From the NCBI GenBank assembly GCA_049509515.1, contig JBEKZV010000016.1, positions 29,367 to 93,366 of the forward strand: a DNA stretch of 64,000 bases. Direction: 5' to 3'. Source of the DNA: JBEKCP01 sp049509515 (GTDB lineage: Bacteria > Planctomycetota > Planctomycetia > Pirellulales > Thermoguttaceae). The notes below the pieces were generated by a model. The model did not search any database and was not told the origin of the DNA. It saw nothing but the letters and a program-made list of their open reading frames with translations. Numbering within the stretch: position 1 is the stretch's first letter; each line of letters opens with the position of its first letter. This document shows positions 39,851-48,959 of this stretch, one piece after another. A program made the translations under genes and the position numbers.

Positions 39851-42790
39851 TCAAATGCGGGAGCGATTGTTCATCTGCTCGCTGGGCTTGACGTGGCCCA
39901 TGTCCATGCGCGGGTATTTCGCCAGGTCCGCCTCGGTCTTCTTCAAAATGCCCAACAGGAGTTGGTAGTCCGGGTCCCGGGCACTCTTGAATACTTCGCC
40001 CTTGCAGATGCCGGCGCCGCCGGCCGCGGCGGCCAAGGGTGCGCACAAGAAGCGGTTCAACTGCGGGTTGGTGATCCGCACGTACTCCGTGCCCCGCGGC
40101 TGCTCGCTCTGGTGGCAGCCGGCGCAGCGCCGCGTCCACACCTCTCCGTACTTGGCTTGCAGCTCGTGCGGATAGCGGTGGTGCCCGCCTTCGGGCAACT
40201 CATAGGTGCTGTAGTACGGCACGTTGAGGTCGATCCAGGTGAAAAGCCGCTGGCGGCTGTCGCGGTCGAGCTGGGCCTGCGGTTTGCCGTCCTTGTCCGG
40301 GTGACCGGAGAGAATGATTTCCGCGAGCTTGCTGGCGGGCGTGCCCCAGGTCTTGGGTGCGATCTGGAGGATGTTCTGCTCGGCGCCGTTGTTGGTGGGG
40401 ATCCAACTCACCAGGCCCCGGCCGCCGCGGACCAGGTTGTCGTAGGAGATGTTGAACCAGTCGGTCTTGTCGCCCGTCAGGTCGATGCGGCCCGCGGGGC
40501 GGGTACCGCTATGGCAACTGGCGCAGTTCTTGTCCAGCACGGGCTGGACAAGTTGTACGTAATCGAAGTTCGCCGCGCCCCAGGAGGGCTCGGCGAGCGC
40601 CTTGGGCGGCGCGCGGAGGGCCGTGGGCTGGGCAAAGCCGACGGGCGGCGGCGTGTTCCGCGGCTCATGGCAGCCCACGCAGCCCTGGGTCTCGCCGGGA
40701 GCAAAGTGCACGAAGCTCCGCATCCGCTGCACCGCCGCGCCGTCTTTGTCGAGGGCCATGAAGTACAGGGCCTTGTTGGCGGGCACCTTGAAATAGGCCG
40801 AGCCGTCGTCATTGACCGGCACGGTGCCCCAGACCTTCTTGGCCGCATAGGTGGCCCCGCCCGAAATCACCGGACGCATGAAGCCGAAGCCCTGCTCGTC
40901 CACGCGGTGCCCCTTGGCCAGCTCCTCGACAACGCAGACCGCTTTCACGGTGCCGCGCTTGACGTAGGGCTCCAGCCCGCGGTACACGTCCACCAGGTAC
41001 ACCGTGGCCTCGCCCTCGCGTTCCCAAGTGGCCGGGACGTTGTCGATCGGGCAGGTGGGGCAGGTCTTGCCGGCGCCGCCCGCGCTACAGGCGGGTTGTG
41101 CCCCGGCTGCGGCAGGCGCCGCACCGGCTTCCGCCCCCTCCGCCGCAGGCGTCTGGGCGACGATCGGGAGCTGGTAAATCGGGAAGGGCCTTTCGCGCGG
41201 CCGCAGGGGCAGACCGTTGTAGCAGCCCAAGCGATCCGCGGCGCCGTACAGCAAGGCCATGCCCCGGCCGATCTCGCCCAGCATCAACCAGCCGTCGCGG
41301 CTGACGATGAACCGCTTCGTGTCGATGGGCTTGGGCAGGCTGAAGGGCCCGCGGACGCCGTTGCCGTCGCCCTGGCAGGCCGGTCCCACGTGAACCTGTG
41401 GGGTGAGGTTCGTCATCGCGTCCTGGGTATTGTCCAGGCGGTTGGGGCTGACCAGCCCTACCGCCCCGCGGATCGGGCCGTTGTGGCTGGCGAAAGTACA
41501 CATTGCCAGGTCGGTGCCGGGCACCGGCCGGGCCTCCAGCAGGCTCGCCGGGCAGAGTACGCGATTGCCGTAGAACAGCCGCAATCCCGTGCCGTCCGGG
41601 TGCATGGCCCATATCTTCTGAATGGGGATGGCCGGCCGGTCCACGTATTCCCAGCGGCTGTAGAGGATGCGGCCGTCGGGCAGCGTCGTGGGCGTGAAAT
41701 CGTCCACGTTGTTCGACGACAGCCGCAGCGGGTTCTTTCCGTCGCGGTCCATGCGGAACAAGACCCCGCTGGCCGTGCCGAAGCACAGGGCCCCGGCGCC
41801 GCGCGGCCCGCGCGTCGAAAGGAAGGCGATCCCGCCGTCGGCCAGCCAGGCGACGTTATAGTTGTGCGAACTGCTGTGAGTCAACTGCGTCAGGCCCGTG
41901 CCGTCTACGTTCATGCGGAAGACCTGGTAGCCGACCGCGCCGCTCTGTCGCCAGGCGAAGACCACCTCCTTGCCGTCGTAAGACAGGTCCAGGTCGAGAA
42001 TCATGCCCTGGCCCGCGTCGAGAATCTGTGTGACCGTCCCCTCGGGCTTGGGCGGGCTGAGAACGAAAATGCCGCCGCCGGGAGCGAACCCCTCGCTGTG
42101 GTTCGCGTAGATGTGCGACGGGTTGGTGGCCACGCGCTTGATGAAGATCAGCTTGTCGAAGCCCAGCCGGCCCGCGGCGATCTCCGCGGCCAGGCCGGGG
42201 TCCTCCGCGGGCGGTTCCGCGGCGGCCATGCCCGCGGCGGCCAGGAATTTCCCCAGGGCCTTGTCGCTGGGGCTGGCGGCGAAAACCTGGATCTCGGCGG
42301 CCCCCGGATTGGAGCCGCCGTAGGAGCTGAGGAACTTCAGGGTGAGCTTCTTGACCTGCGCGGGCGCGGGCAGTTTGATCCGCTGTGGCCCATGCCCCAT
42401 CTTAAGGGCGCCCTTGACGGCCGGCTTGGAGGCGCCGTCCACGTAGACCTCATAGTCCTTGAAGCACTCGCTGAGCATGAAGGCCGTGCGGCCGTAGTAG
42501 ACCACCTCGGCTACCGTGACGGGCGAATCCCACTCGAGGGTGAAGTCGGCCGCGTGCATCCCCTTCGTTGCCCAGGCCTTGCCTACGTCCGCGTTGGAGC
42601 CGGGGCCGGGAATGTCGCCGTCGGTGGCGAACTTGGCCCGGTACTCGTCGCTGTATTCCGACGAGGCGGAAGCCTTGGCCTTCGGCGCCAGGTTCTCGGG
42701 CAAACCGTCCGGCTTCGCGGCCTTCTCAGCCGCACTGACAACGCAGACCCCGTACAAGAGAACCGCTTGCACCACCATCATCCGTGTCAT
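39851..42790 (-). CDS. HzsA-related multiheme cytochrome with propeller and F5/8C-like domain
   Basis: 979 residues with a short signal peptide (MMVVQAVLLYGVCVVSAAE). Order: an F5/8 type C-like beta-sandwich at about 30-160 (carbohydrate or surface binding), a TolB/WD-like propeller at 200-520 (VFRMNVDGTGLTQLTHSSSH), a linker, a beta domain that resembles the hydrazine synthase alpha-subunit middle domain, then three heme c sites: GCVGCHEP, NCASCHSG and RCAGCHQS. Proteins of this kind are widespread in planctomycetes that do not perform anammox, so it is not evidence for hydrazine synthesis. It probably moves electrons in the periplasm. The gene sits 29 bases upstream of the YVTN/cytochrome gene, and the two are surely co-transcribed. 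Confidence 0.85.
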   Translation of the reverse strand: MTRMMVVQAVLLYGVCVVSAAEKAAKPDGLPENLAPKAKASASSEYSDEYRAKFATDGDIPGPGSNADVGKAWATKGMHAADFTLEWDSPVTVAEVVYYGRTAFMLSECFKDYEVYVDGASKPAVKGALKMGHGPQRIKLPAPAQVKKLTLKFLSSYGGSNPGAAEIQVFAASPSDKALGKFLAAAGMAAAEPPAEDPGLAAEIAAGRLGFDKLIFIKRVATNPSHIYANHSEGFAPGGGIFVLSPPKPEGTVTQILDAGQGMILDLDLSYDGKEVVFAWRQSGAVGYQVFRMNVDGTGLTQLTHSSSHNYNVAWLADGGIAFLSTRGPRGAGALCFGTASGVLFRMDRDGKNPLRLSSNNVDDFTPTTLPDGRILYSRWEYVDRPAIPIQKIWAMHPDGTGLRLFYGNRVLCPASLLEARPVPGTDLAMCTFASHNGPIRGAVGLVSPNRLDNTQDAMTNLTPQVHVGPACQGDGNGVRGPFSLPKPIDTKRFIVSRDGWLMLGEIGRGMALLYGAADRLGCYNGLPLRPRERPFPIYQLPIVAQTPAAEGAEAGAAPAAAGAQPACSAGGAGKTCPTCPIDNVPATWEREGEATVYLVDVYRGLEPYVKRGTVKAVCVVEELAKGHRVDEQGFGFMRPVISGGATYAAKKVWGTVPVNDDGSAYFKVPANKALYFMALDKDGAAVQRMRSFVHFAPGETQGCVGCHEPRNTPPPVGFAQPTALRAPPKALAEPSWGAANFDYVQLVQPVLDKNCASCHSGTRPAGRIDLTGDKTDWFNISYDNLVRGGRGLVSWIPTNNGAEQNILQIAPKTWGTPASKLAEIILSGHPDKDGKPQAQLDRDSRQRLFTWIDLNVPYYSTYELPEGGHHRYPHELQAKYGEVWTRRCAGCHQSEQPRGTEYVRITNPQLNRFLCAPLAAAAGGAGICKGEVFKSARDPDYQLLLGILKKTEADLAKYPRMDMGHVKPSEQMNNRSRI

Positions 42791-42857
42791 GTTCGTGCTC
42801 CGGATCTTCGTGGAACCCAGCGCCTCGCAGGACCGGCTCTCGACCGGCGCCGAGCGT

Positions 42858-42880
42858 AGGGCCGATCACCCATCGGCCCT
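42858..42880. repeat. Perfect 9-bp hairpin between operon genes
   Basis: AGGGCCGAT (42858-42866) and ATCGGCCCT (42872-42880) with loop CACCC, in the 276-base gap between the metallopeptidase and HzsA-related genes. No T run, so it is more likely a dispersed palindrome or an RNA processing/stability stem than a terminator. Confidence 0.55.
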
Positions 42881-43066
42881 GCACTTACGTTCGCCGGTGG
42901 GTGACGATTCGCGGGTCCTTGCCCTTGTCGTGGCCGACGGAACCCCACGACAGCGGCGCAACGAACGTCAGTTTCGTTGCGGTTCTTGCCCTTGTCAAGC
43001 GCCCTCCAAGAATCCTGGGGAACTCCGGCGGCCGCGACGCGATCCCGCCGGGCGGCGCGGCTTGGT

Positions 43067-45163
43067 CTACGGCCCCACTTCCCGCAGCGCGCGCCTGGTC
43101 GCCGACAGGAGCGACTCGGCGCCGACGGGGGCGCCGACGGCATTCTTCATCCACAGGTCCGGCGCCAGGTTGCCGAACTTCGCGATCCGCTCGAACTCGG
43201 CGCCGAACCGGTCCGCCTTCCTCATCTGCTCCTCGATCTGAAAGGCGATCAGGTGGCCGATCGGGTAGTCCGGCAGGTAGAGCACGTCGCGGATCATGTG
43301 CGAATAGACGGCCAACAGCGTCATGTCCCGCCGGTGGAACACCGGGGCGTAGTAGCGGTTCCAGAGGTCGCGCGCGATCCGCAGGGTGGCGGCCTTCAAC
43401 TCGGCGGGCGTCGCGTCCGGGTGCTCGTACATCCAGTGCCACACGGCCATGTCCACCAGCGCCATGCCGGAGATCTCGGCCGTGTTCCAGAAATCATTGA
43501 GGGTTTTGAGCGACTCGGCGCGGGCGTCGGGCGCGGCCAGGCCCAGCACCTCCAGGTCGCGGCCCTGGACGACCATTGCCAGGGCCTCGGTGAAAGCGTT
43601 GTTGGGCACCCCGGCCAGCAGCGTGAAATCGACCTGGTTGAGCGAGAAGGTCTGCTCGATGTTGTGCCCCAGCTCGTGCAAGGCGATGTTGAAGCCCTTG
43701 TAGTTCATCCCGCCGGATTCGACGCGGGTCCGCAGGCGGGCCAACTGGCCGCGCATCGCGCCGCCCAGGGCATGGCCGGTGCCGCGGGCCGGCTGGACGT
43801 CGATCAAACCGCGCAAATACGCCGCCCGCTCGGGGCTGAACCCGAGCTTCACCAGGATGTGCGGCAGGTCGTCGCGAAACGCGGCCGCCGTCGGATACCG
43901 CCGGCCGACCATGGCGTCCAACTGGGCCTCCGTGTGCGTCTGCCGCGGGCGAAAGCCGTTGTACCAGACGTCGAAAGGCTCCAGCGGACGCCCCAGCCGC
44001 TTCTCGATCAGCCGGCCGACCGCGGTGAACTCCGGCGACGCGAGCACCTGTTCCAGCATGGCGCGGACCCGCGCCTCGCTCATCTGCCGGTCCTCCTCGA
44101 AGCGCCGCGCTATGAGCGTGGGCGCGGTGGGCGAGTAGCGATCGACCCGCCGGTTCGCGCGAAAGACGCCCAACAACATGGCATAGCGGCGGTCGGGCTC
44201 CGGAGCGGCAGCGGGCCGCAGACCGCCGGGCGCCGGACTGCCCAGGTCGTCGACCGGCGACCGCTCGACCGTGTTGCTCGCGGGGTTCCAATCGACCTGC
44301 GGGTTGCCGATGACGATCTCGGGGATGGACTGGTCGATGATCCGCTCCAGCACGCGCTGGATCATCCGTTGCCGGGCCAGCCCGCCGGTCCGGTCGGCGT
44401 ACTGCGCCTTGATCTCGTCGCGGAGGTTCCAGTGGGCGACGAAGCGCAGGCCGGGCGAAAAGGGCCGCCCGCCCGCCGCGTCGACCAGGTGGTGCATGCA
44501 AATCTTGTACTGGTTGACGTACAGTTCCGCGTCGGCCTGGCTCTGCGAAACGGCCTGCAGGACTGCGGCGGGAATCCGTTTCGAGAACCGCTGGGCCAGC
44601 CGCACCTCGGCCCATTGGCGGCGCGACCACGCGTCCCCCTCCCGCAGCCGCTCTTCGAGCGTGGTGAGCGGGAAGTTGAGCAGCACCGCAAACGCCAGCC
44701 CGCTGCTGAAGAAATCATCCGTGACGTGCGCGGCAGGCTCGTAGCCGGCGAAGACCTTGTCGATGGGCAGCACGGGGCCGCGCTCCAGGTCGGTCTGCAA
44801 GCGGAACTCGTAGCGCAACTCGCCCAGGTGACCGTCGAGCTTCTCCAGCAGCCGCTGGAAGCGGTCGAAGATCGTATCCAGCGATGCCTGGTCCGGGGCG
44901 AAGTGCCGGCGAACCAGCGCCGCCAAGGCCGGGGCGTCGCCGTCCTCGGGCCGCCAGAAATCGCCGACCTGCCGCAGCCCCCGCGCGAGCCTGGCGCGGG
45001 CGTGCTCGCCGTACTTGGCCACGAGCTCGGTCTCGAGTTGGGAAGCCATGTTCTTCAGCCCTTCAGACGGTGAAGCACGATCCGCGGCAGCGCAACGGCA
45101 GCAAACGGCCAGGAACACCGCGGTCAAACCGGCCGCCGTCAGGATGACGCTGGAATGTCGCAT
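43067..45163 (-). CDS. Secreted gluzincin-type metallopeptidase (HELGH)
   Basis: 698 residues from the ATG at 45163, with a signal peptide (LTAAGLTAVFLAVCCRCAAA). The zinc motif is ALHELGHNIEQTF (H496, E497, H500). A further glutamate in NNAFTEALAMV, about 25 residues later, fits the third ligand of gluzincins, and the surroundings resemble M3/M2-type oligopeptidases. The large helical N-terminal part matches their channel-forming domain. It would degrade peptides in the periplasm. No family member is named because only the zinc region is clearly matched. It lies 44 bases after the upstream gene's stop and belongs to the same transcript. Confidence 0.8.
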   Translation of the reverse strand: MRHSSVILTAAGLTAVFLAVCCRCAAADRASPSEGLKNMASQLETELVAKYGEHARARLARGLRQVGDFWRPEDGDAPALAALVRRHFAPDQASLDTIFDRFQRLLEKLDGHLGELRYEFRLQTDLERGPVLPIDKVFAGYEPAAHVTDDFFSSGLAFAVLLNFPLTTLEERLREGDAWSRRQWAEVRLAQRFSKRIPAAVLQAVSQSQADAELYVNQYKICMHHLVDAAGGRPFSPGLRFVAHWNLRDEIKAQYADRTGGLARQRMIQRVLERIIDQSIPEIVIGNPQVDWNPASNTVERSPVDDLGSPAPGGLRPAAAPEPDRRYAMLLGVFRANRRVDRYSPTAPTLIARRFEEDRQMSEARVRAMLEQVLASPEFTAVGRLIEKRLGRPLEPFDVWYNGFRPRQTHTEAQLDAMVGRRYPTAAAFRDDLPHILVKLGFSPERAAYLRGLIDVQPARGTGHALGGAMRGQLARLRTRVESGGMNYKGFNIALHELGHNIEQTFSLNQVDFTLLAGVPNNAFTEALAMVVQGRDLEVLGLAAPDARAESLKTLNDFWNTAEISGMALVDMAVWHWMYEHPDATPAELKAATLRIARDLWNRYYAPVFHRRDMTLLAVYSHMIRDVLYLPDYPIGHLIAFQIEEQMRKADRFGAEFERIAKFGNLAPDLWMKNAVGAPVGAESLLSATRRALREVGP

Positions 45164-45207
45164 GGAATTGGGCCCCGTGAAATCAGCGCACACTACCGCA
45201 AGCTGTG

Positions 45208-46629
45208 TCACTTGTGCGCGGGCGCTTTGCGTTTCTCGATGTCCGCGGCGAGGTCGTCGATGGTCTTGGCGTCGAGCTGCGCGGTCAGGACGTTCTGGAA
45301 CTCGGCCGTCGCCGCGTCGGCTTTGCCCTGGGACGCCGGTTCGCCCGACAGGTTCTTCTTGAGGCCGGCGGCGCGCGCGGCCAGCAGGTCCTGCGCGGTG
45401 GGCAATTGACGCAGCTCTTTGAGCAGAGCTTCCGCCTCGTCGAACCGCTCCGCCGCGATGCGTGCCTTCAACCGGCCGATCAACAACTCGCGCCGCGCCG
45501 CCACGTCCATGGCGGCGTCCCTGACGCCGGCGAGCACTCCTTCCCGCTCGATGCGATGCTCGTCGTGGGCGACGGCCAGCGACAACTGCGGTTCCAGCCC
45601 CGGCACGATCGGCAGGCGGGCGAGCCACTCGTCCCCATGGCGGACCAGCAGAACCTGCAAAGGACTGCCGGAGGGCGCGATGCGCAACGATCCCTGGCGA
45701 TCGGTGCGGCCCAGCAGGCGGGGCTTCCCCCCCGCGGCCGCGGAATAGATATCGTATCCTGCCAAAGGCTGGGCCGGCCCAGCGGTCGATTTCAGCGTCA
45801 ACAAGCTGGCCTGCCGCGGCGGCACGACGCCCAGGGCCAGCACCTCCATCGAGCTCTCCCAGCGGCTGCCCAACGGATCGCGGAGGCCGGTTTCCAGCCG
45901 GCCGCGCAGCTCTTCCTGCCCCACCTGCTCCACCGTGCAAAAAGTCCAGGGGATCGGTGTCGCAGGACGGGCAGGATCTCCCTCGGCGACGCCCCGTACC
46001 GCGAGGCGAAATACGCCGCCCGCCTTGACCGGAACCAGCGCCGCATCATTCGGCTTCAAAGCCGATGCCCTCACTCGCAACAGCACCTCGTGGTCTTTGA
46101 CGGCGCTTACGCAAGCCAGGGGCGCAAACGCCTCGAAGATCACCGCCAGTGACCGGTCGGGAAGCTTCGGGACTTGGGCGACCGGCCGCGCGACCACCGC
46201 ACTCCAGAGCCCGGTGGTGACATCGAATTCCCGGGCCGCAACCTCGTAACCGCCCGCGGCCGCCGCGACCCGCAGCAGCATGACCTTGTCAGCGTCCAGC
46301 GCGCCCTTGGGCAGCCGGTCGGCGGTGACGCCGGCAAGCGATGCCGCCGTTGCCTGCTGCAATCCGGCAGGCGCCGGCGAGACCGTGACATCCCACGCCC
46401 CACCCTGAAGGGCCGGAATCCTCTCGGCCAGGCGGCCGGCCAGAGCGGCCGGCAATTGCCCGCTCAGCTCCGGCCCCGCGGCAACGGCCACGAACACCTG
46501 GACGCGATAGGGGCGGAGTTCCCAAACCGTTTGGCCCGCCGCACCGGCCGCGGCTGCCGCGGGCGTCCGGCCGCCCAACACCGCCGCGACCGTCACGAAA
46601 ACCGATAGGGAAGTCATGCGCCTGAGCAT
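45208..46629 (-). CDS. Secreted protein of unknown family
   Basis: 473 residues with an Ala-rich signal peptide (about 1-31). The body is mainly beta (ELRPYRVQVFVAVAAGPELS, VMLLRVAAAAGGYEVAAREF). The last 90 residues are a charged alpha-helical region (RRELLIGRLKARIAAERFDE) that could be a coiled coil or TPR-like pair. I do not recognise a family. Its start overlaps the stop of the upstream solute-binding gene by one base (TAATG), so translation is coupled. This points to a partner role for the solute-binding or TPR proteins. Confidence 0.75.
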   Translation of the reverse strand: MLRRMTSLSVFVTVAAVLGGRTPAAAAAGAAGQTVWELRPYRVQVFVAVAAGPELSGQLPAALAGRLAERIPALQGGAWDVTVSPAPAGLQQATAASLAGVTADRLPKGALDADKVMLLRVAAAAGGYEVAAREFDVTTGLWSAVVARPVAQVPKLPDRSLAVIFEAFAPLACVSAVKDHEVLLRVRASALKPNDAALVPVKAGGVFRLAVRGVAEGDPARPATPIPWTFCTVEQVGQEELRGRLETGLRDPLGSRWESSMEVLALGVVPPRQASLLTLKSTAGPAQPLAGYDIYSAAAGGKPRLLGRTDRQGSLRIAPSGSPLQVLLVRHGDEWLARLPIVPGLEPQLSLAVAHDEHRIEREGVLAGVRDAAMDVAARRELLIGRLKARIAAERFDEAEALLKELRQLPTAQDLLAARAAGLKKNLSGEPASQGKADAATAEFQNVLTAQLDAKTIDDLAADIEKRKAPAHK

Positions 46630-48947
46630 TATTTCTCACCCGGATACTGGAAGCCGGGCTTCCATTGTTCGACGTTCTGGTACAGCGTCAGCGTCGCCGG
46701 TTCGAGTCCTTTCAGGTCTTTGCGGCAGGCGAAATAGTCGGTCAACTGGTAGAGTGGCAGCACCGCGACCTCGTCGTGCGCGATGCGGTCGATGCGATGC
46801 AGCTCAGCGGCCGCCTCGTTCCAGTCCGCCGCCTGTTCCAGTTGCCCGAGCGACTCGCTCATTTGCGGGCTGCAACCGCCCGCCAACCCGTCTTCGCCAA
46901 GCAGGCGCGGGGCATCGACCAGCGGTTCCCACAGGGCCAGGTCCACGTAGAGCAGATCGAAGTCCGGGGGGACCGCGCCCGCGGGCACGGCGGGGACCGC
47001 CTGCAACTCGACCGCGACGTCGATCGCGGCGAGCTGCCGCCGGATCGCCTCGCAGGCGGTCCGAGCGGTCTCACCGGGCGGATAGGCCAACACCAGGCTC
47101 GGCGGGGCCGCCTGTGGCGCCTGGTCCTTGCCCGCCGCCAATTCACGGCGGGCGGCTTCGGCCAGGACCGTCGCCAGCCACGGATCGTAGGGCCACGGCT
47201 TGATCTGGGGATCGGAGGCATGACCGAGGGGGTCCTGCCCGGGGCCGCCCGCCGCAAAAGGGCCGTGGAGAACCGCGCAGCCGGGCAGCTTGTCGCCGCG
47301 GAGGAGCTGATCCAGGACCGCCTGGCGATTGATGCCGTAGGCCAGCGCGCGGCGGAACGTCCGGCTCGCCGTCAGCGGCTTTCGGGCGTTGGGAACCAGG
47401 CAGTGGATCCGCGGCAGCGCGTAGGGTTGCACGCTCAATTCCTTGTCGCCGCGGAGCGACTTGACTTGCCAGGGATTCAAGCGGTCCCACACCTGGATCT
47501 CGCCGCGCCGCAGCGCCGCGGCGGCCGCCGCGCCGTCGGCCAGCCGGCGTTCCACGATCTCTTTCGGCTGGGTCGGAGTGCCGCCGGCGTACTGGGCATT
47601 GAGCAGGTAGGTCGCCACCGGGCCGGTCGCACCGGCATAGGCGTACGGTCCGTTGCACGGCCAGCGGCCGGCCGGCGACGTGCGGGATGCGGAGTAGGGC
47701 GGCAGGATCGTCTGCAAGAACGCCTGGGGCCTGAGGTGGGCCTGCCGCAAGTCGACGTCGACCCGCTGGACTTCGCGAACCGCCACGCCGTCGCAGAGCC
47801 TCGCCCACGCGGGGCGATACGCGGGATCGGCCGGATCGGTCATGGCCAGCAGCCGTCGCGCGACGTCGTAGCCTGTCAAAGCGGCTTCGCCGGCCGACCA
47901 CCGCCAGCCGGGGGCCAACTGGATGCTGACCCGCCGCCCGTCTCCGGCCACTTTGATTTCGCCGACGGGGCAGGAGTACTGCCCGCCGTTTTCGCGCGCC
48001 CCGGCGAACTCCGCCAGCGTGCGGTACACGAGCCTGGCGGAGCGGCGGGCCGCCCAATCGGTCAAGAGCCCTTCGTCGCCGCCGGGGCGGACGTGCGGCG
48101 TCTCGGGCGCGGACTGGCAGACGCCGACGACGACGCGGGGATACTTGGCGTGAACTGCCGCGGCCGTCTCGCGGGCGCCGTGCAGGGCCGGCCAGAGCAG
48201 GGCGACGCGCCGCATCGCGGCCGCCGCCTTGCGGAGGTCGCCCGCCTGCTCCGCCGCACGCGCGTCGGACAGCAGCCCGGCAGCCTCTTGCTTCAGCCGG
48301 GTTTCCCAGCGCTCGACCAGCGGGTGCCCCGGATAGCAGCCTGCCAGGCTGCGGAGCATGGCGCGGACGGAGGGATAATCGCCGCCGGCGGCATACTGGT
48401 CGACCAGTTTCTCCGTCACGGCGCCCATGACGGCGTCGAGCTTCGGACGCTGCGGATTGCGGCGGTACAGCTCGCGGAGCACTCCCAAGGCGCCGCGGTA
48501 CTGTTGCCCGCCGTAGAACGCCTTGGCCTGCTTGAAGAGGTATTCTTCGCTCGCCGCGGGCAGGCCGGGCGTGCGCGGATAGTTCTCTTCGAGGAAGCGG
48601 ATGTAGTCGTACGCTTCGTCGAGCTGGTCCGCAACCAGCAGCTCGTTGGCTTTGCCCAACAGCATCTGCTCGAACAGTTCCACCTTCTTGATCGTGTTCC
48701 ACGCAACTTCGTACTTCTTGTCCGGCTGATCGAAAAGCCGGATGAGCAAGTTGTCATTTGGCTGGGGGTTGGCGGGAAGCCGCCGCTCGGGGAGGCTGAG
48801 CGGCTTGACCTTCAAGACGACGGTGCCTTCGCCCTCGGCGACGGTGACCTGGTCGAAGGGGTCCTGCTCGTAGAGCGGCGCATCGGCCCGGGCCCGCCCC
48901 GCAAGGCACAGGCCCAGCGACATGACCAGGACGACGTGGGATCGCAT
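46629..48947 (-). CDS. TPR plus family 5 extracellular solute-binding protein
   Basis: 772 residues with a signal peptide (VLVMSLGLCLAGRARA). Residues 80-265 are TPR-like helices (VADQLDEAYDYIRFLEENYP, QAKAFYGGQQYRGALGVLRE). From about 275 comes a peptide/nickel-type (family 5) solute-binding domain: VAVREVQRVDVDLRQAHLRP, then AGRWPCNGPYAYA, SRTFRRALAYGINRQAVLDQ and the terminal DYFACRKDLKGLEP. No permease or ATPase genes are nearby, so it is unlikely to feed an ABC importer and may bind peptides for the peptidase or another envelope partner. TPR-SBP fusions of this sort are a planctomycete trait as far as I know. Confidence 0.8.
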   Translation of the reverse strand: MRSHVVLVMSLGLCLAGRARADAPLYEQDPFDQVTVAEGEGTVVLKVKPLSLPERRLPANPQPNDNLLIRLFDQPDKKYEVAWNTIKKVELFEQMLLGKANELLVADQLDEAYDYIRFLEENYPRTPGLPAASEEYLFKQAKAFYGGQQYRGALGVLRELYRRNPQRPKLDAVMGAVTEKLVDQYAAGGDYPSVRAMLRSLAGCYPGHPLVERWETRLKQEAAGLLSDARAAEQAGDLRKAAAAMRRVALLWPALHGARETAAAVHAKYPRVVVGVCQSAPETPHVRPGGDEGLLTDWAARRSARLVYRTLAEFAGARENGGQYSCPVGEIKVAGDGRRVSIQLAPGWRWSAGEAALTGYDVARRLLAMTDPADPAYRPAWARLCDGVAVREVQRVDVDLRQAHLRPQAFLQTILPPYSASRTSPAGRWPCNGPYAYAGATGPVATYLLNAQYAGGTPTQPKEIVERRLADGAAAAAALRRGEIQVWDRLNPWQVKSLRGDKELSVQPYALPRIHCLVPNARKPLTASRTFRRALAYGINRQAVLDQLLRGDKLPGCAVLHGPFAAGGPGQDPLGHASDPQIKPWPYDPWLATVLAEAARRELAAGKDQAPQAAPPSLVLAYPPGETARTACEAIRRQLAAIDVAVELQAVPAVPAGAVPPDFDLLYVDLALWEPLVDAPRLLGEDGLAGGCSPQMSESLGQLEQAADWNEAAAELHRIDRIAHDEVAVLPLYQLTDYFACRKDLKGLEPATLTLYQNVEQWKPGFQYPGEK

Positions 48948-48959
48948 GTTTTGGCCCGT

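Noticed and set aside
39851..42790. Anammox hydrazine synthase
   Set aside because: The protein shares domain build with HzsA, but related proteins are common in non-anammox planctomycetes and no partner subunits are present.
39836..42859. + strand frame starting after AAGGAGG at 39824-39830
   Set aside because: The ribosome-site-like motif is attractive, but the frame mirrors the HzsA-related gene with its heme motifs; the product has no recognisable feature.
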